From positions 1 to 32,903 of the forward strand of contig CAISJE010000167.1 in assembly GCA_903885635.1 (NCBI GenBank): a stretch of DNA of 32,903 nt. Reading direction: 5' to 3'. This document shows positions 32,539-32,903 of this stretch, in pieces; the stretch's first letter is position 1; each line of letters begins with the position of its first letter. The position numbers were made by a program, and so were the translations under genes. This DNA is from an uncultured bacterium (GTDB lineage: Bacteria > Cyanobacteriota > Vampirovibrionia > Gastranaerophilales > Gastranaerophilaceae). The notes under the pieces were generated by a model. That model searched no databases, was not told the origin of the DNA, and saw only the letters and a list, made by a program, of their open reading frames with translations.

Positions 32539-32697
32539 CGTCATCCTGAATTGACTGCTTTTCAAGGCGAAAGATTGAGCCGTAGAAAATGTCCCTATGC
32601 GGGTATTTCAGGATCTAACTAACGTAATTCACTGGAAAGAAGTCAATCAAGTTCAGCATGACGTGGAAAAGAGTGCCCGAAAGGGATTGCTTCGGTG
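32539..32697 (-). repeat. Dispersed inverted-repeat element, copy C (opposite orientation)
   Basis: The core 32539-32663 is 125 bp, the reverse complement of copy A's core (15153-15277), with five mismatches and no gaps by hand alignment. The next ~33 bases match copy A's left extension with one indel. Both termini carry the CGTCAT...TTGACT inverted repeat. Confidence 0.85.
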
Positions 32698-32903
32698 GAT
32701 ATTCTTGGTCGCATTCGGCGCTTAGCGTCTCGCAATGACGGCGATTTTGCGTCCTTGCGAGGAGGCTGTGTAAAAACTAATTATAGGCGTTCGCACCTCC
32801 TCCTCCCTTGCGGCAGCTCCTCTTCTTGGCGAGTTTGCGAGCCTTAGAAGGGAGGGTGTCGACTTGTCGACGACGAGGATAGGATTTCAACGCGAGTGTG
32901 CGA
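32698..32903. repeat. Cluster of other intergenic repeats at the right edge
   Basis: No gene is seen. It holds a CTCGCAATGACG...TCCTTGCGAGGAGG block (about 32730-32766) of the type common between genes in many bacteria. It also holds a CTCCTCCCTTGCGG...GAAGGGAGG pair (about 32798-32856), a GTCGAC-based hairpin (32858-32871), and TCGCAC (32785-32790) facing GTGCGA at the very end. G+C is higher than in the adjacent genes. It is contiguous with copy C, making a ~365-base repeat island. Confidence 0.6.

Noticed and set aside
1-32903. CRISPR array, rRNA or tRNA genes
   Set aside because: No regularly spaced identical direct repeats, no rRNA core words and no cloverleaf with a GTTCRA arm were found by eye; a covariance search would settle tRNAs.

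Overview
The window looks like about 30 kb of chromosome from an AT-rich, Gram-negative-type (two-membrane) gut bacterium. A ~2.1 kb block of different base composition sits at its left end. The host style fits the non-photosynthetic sister group of Cyanobacteria (Vampirovibrionia/Melainabacteria, e.g. Gastranaerophilales). This lineage call is inference from style only: low G+C, an LptF/LptG permease, a secreted AmiC-type amidase, a pseudopilin with a KKG|FTLSE start, TPR proteins and many small lineage-type hypotheticals. No rRNA or tRNA gene is visible to confirm it.

Left end (1-2150): one uninterrupted minus-strand frame runs off the window edge. It encodes most of a superfamily-2 helicase/restriction protein (Walker A, DEAH, SAT, QxxGRGxRR). 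It has roughly half G+C and no normal start codon, so it is either a transferred defence gene or a chimeric join near 2150.

Positions 2.5-10.1 kb, all plus strand: malQ, a secreted TPR/NHL protein, rlmD, rplI with a clear terminator, then a tight one-carbon cluster. That cluster is a zinc methyltransferase (MetE-C/UROD type), a CooC-like ATPase with the metal-binding CxC, and folD. A nested palindromic element overlaps the end of folD.

Positions 10.2-18.3 kb: a small coiled-coil protein (minus), mutS2, a four-domain S1 protein, a pseudopilin, glyA, a wecA-type sugar-phosphate transferase and a small membrane protein.

Positions 18.3-21.6 kb, minus strand: LptF/LptG permease, a CxxCxxCC (YkgJ-type) protein, a TPR protein and a small hypothetical. 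Positions 21.7-24.8 kb, plus strand: two tiny basic reading frames, a lineage-type membrane protein, the higBA toxin-antitoxin pair and ubiE/menG.

Positions 24.9-31.7 kb, mostly minus strand: trpS, an alpha/beta hydrolase, an N-acetylmuramoyl-L-alanine amidase, a DUF378 membrane protein, a plus-strand secreted barrel-like protein, hicAB with a readable promoter/operator, proA and a 57-aa hypothetical. The window ends with a HEAT-like protein and a cluster of repeats.

Three themes cut across the genes. First, a 125-bp dispersed element with terminal inverted repeats is present in two near-identical opposite copies plus one rearranged copy, and repeats supply the stop codons of two genes. Second, about eight genes have a -10 box only 5-9 bases before the start codon and no Shine-Dalgarno, which suggests leaderless mRNAs beside ordinary SD-led genes. 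Third, the MetE-like/CooC/FolD cluster points to a corrinoid- or nickel-linked one-carbon function whose partner protein is not in this window.
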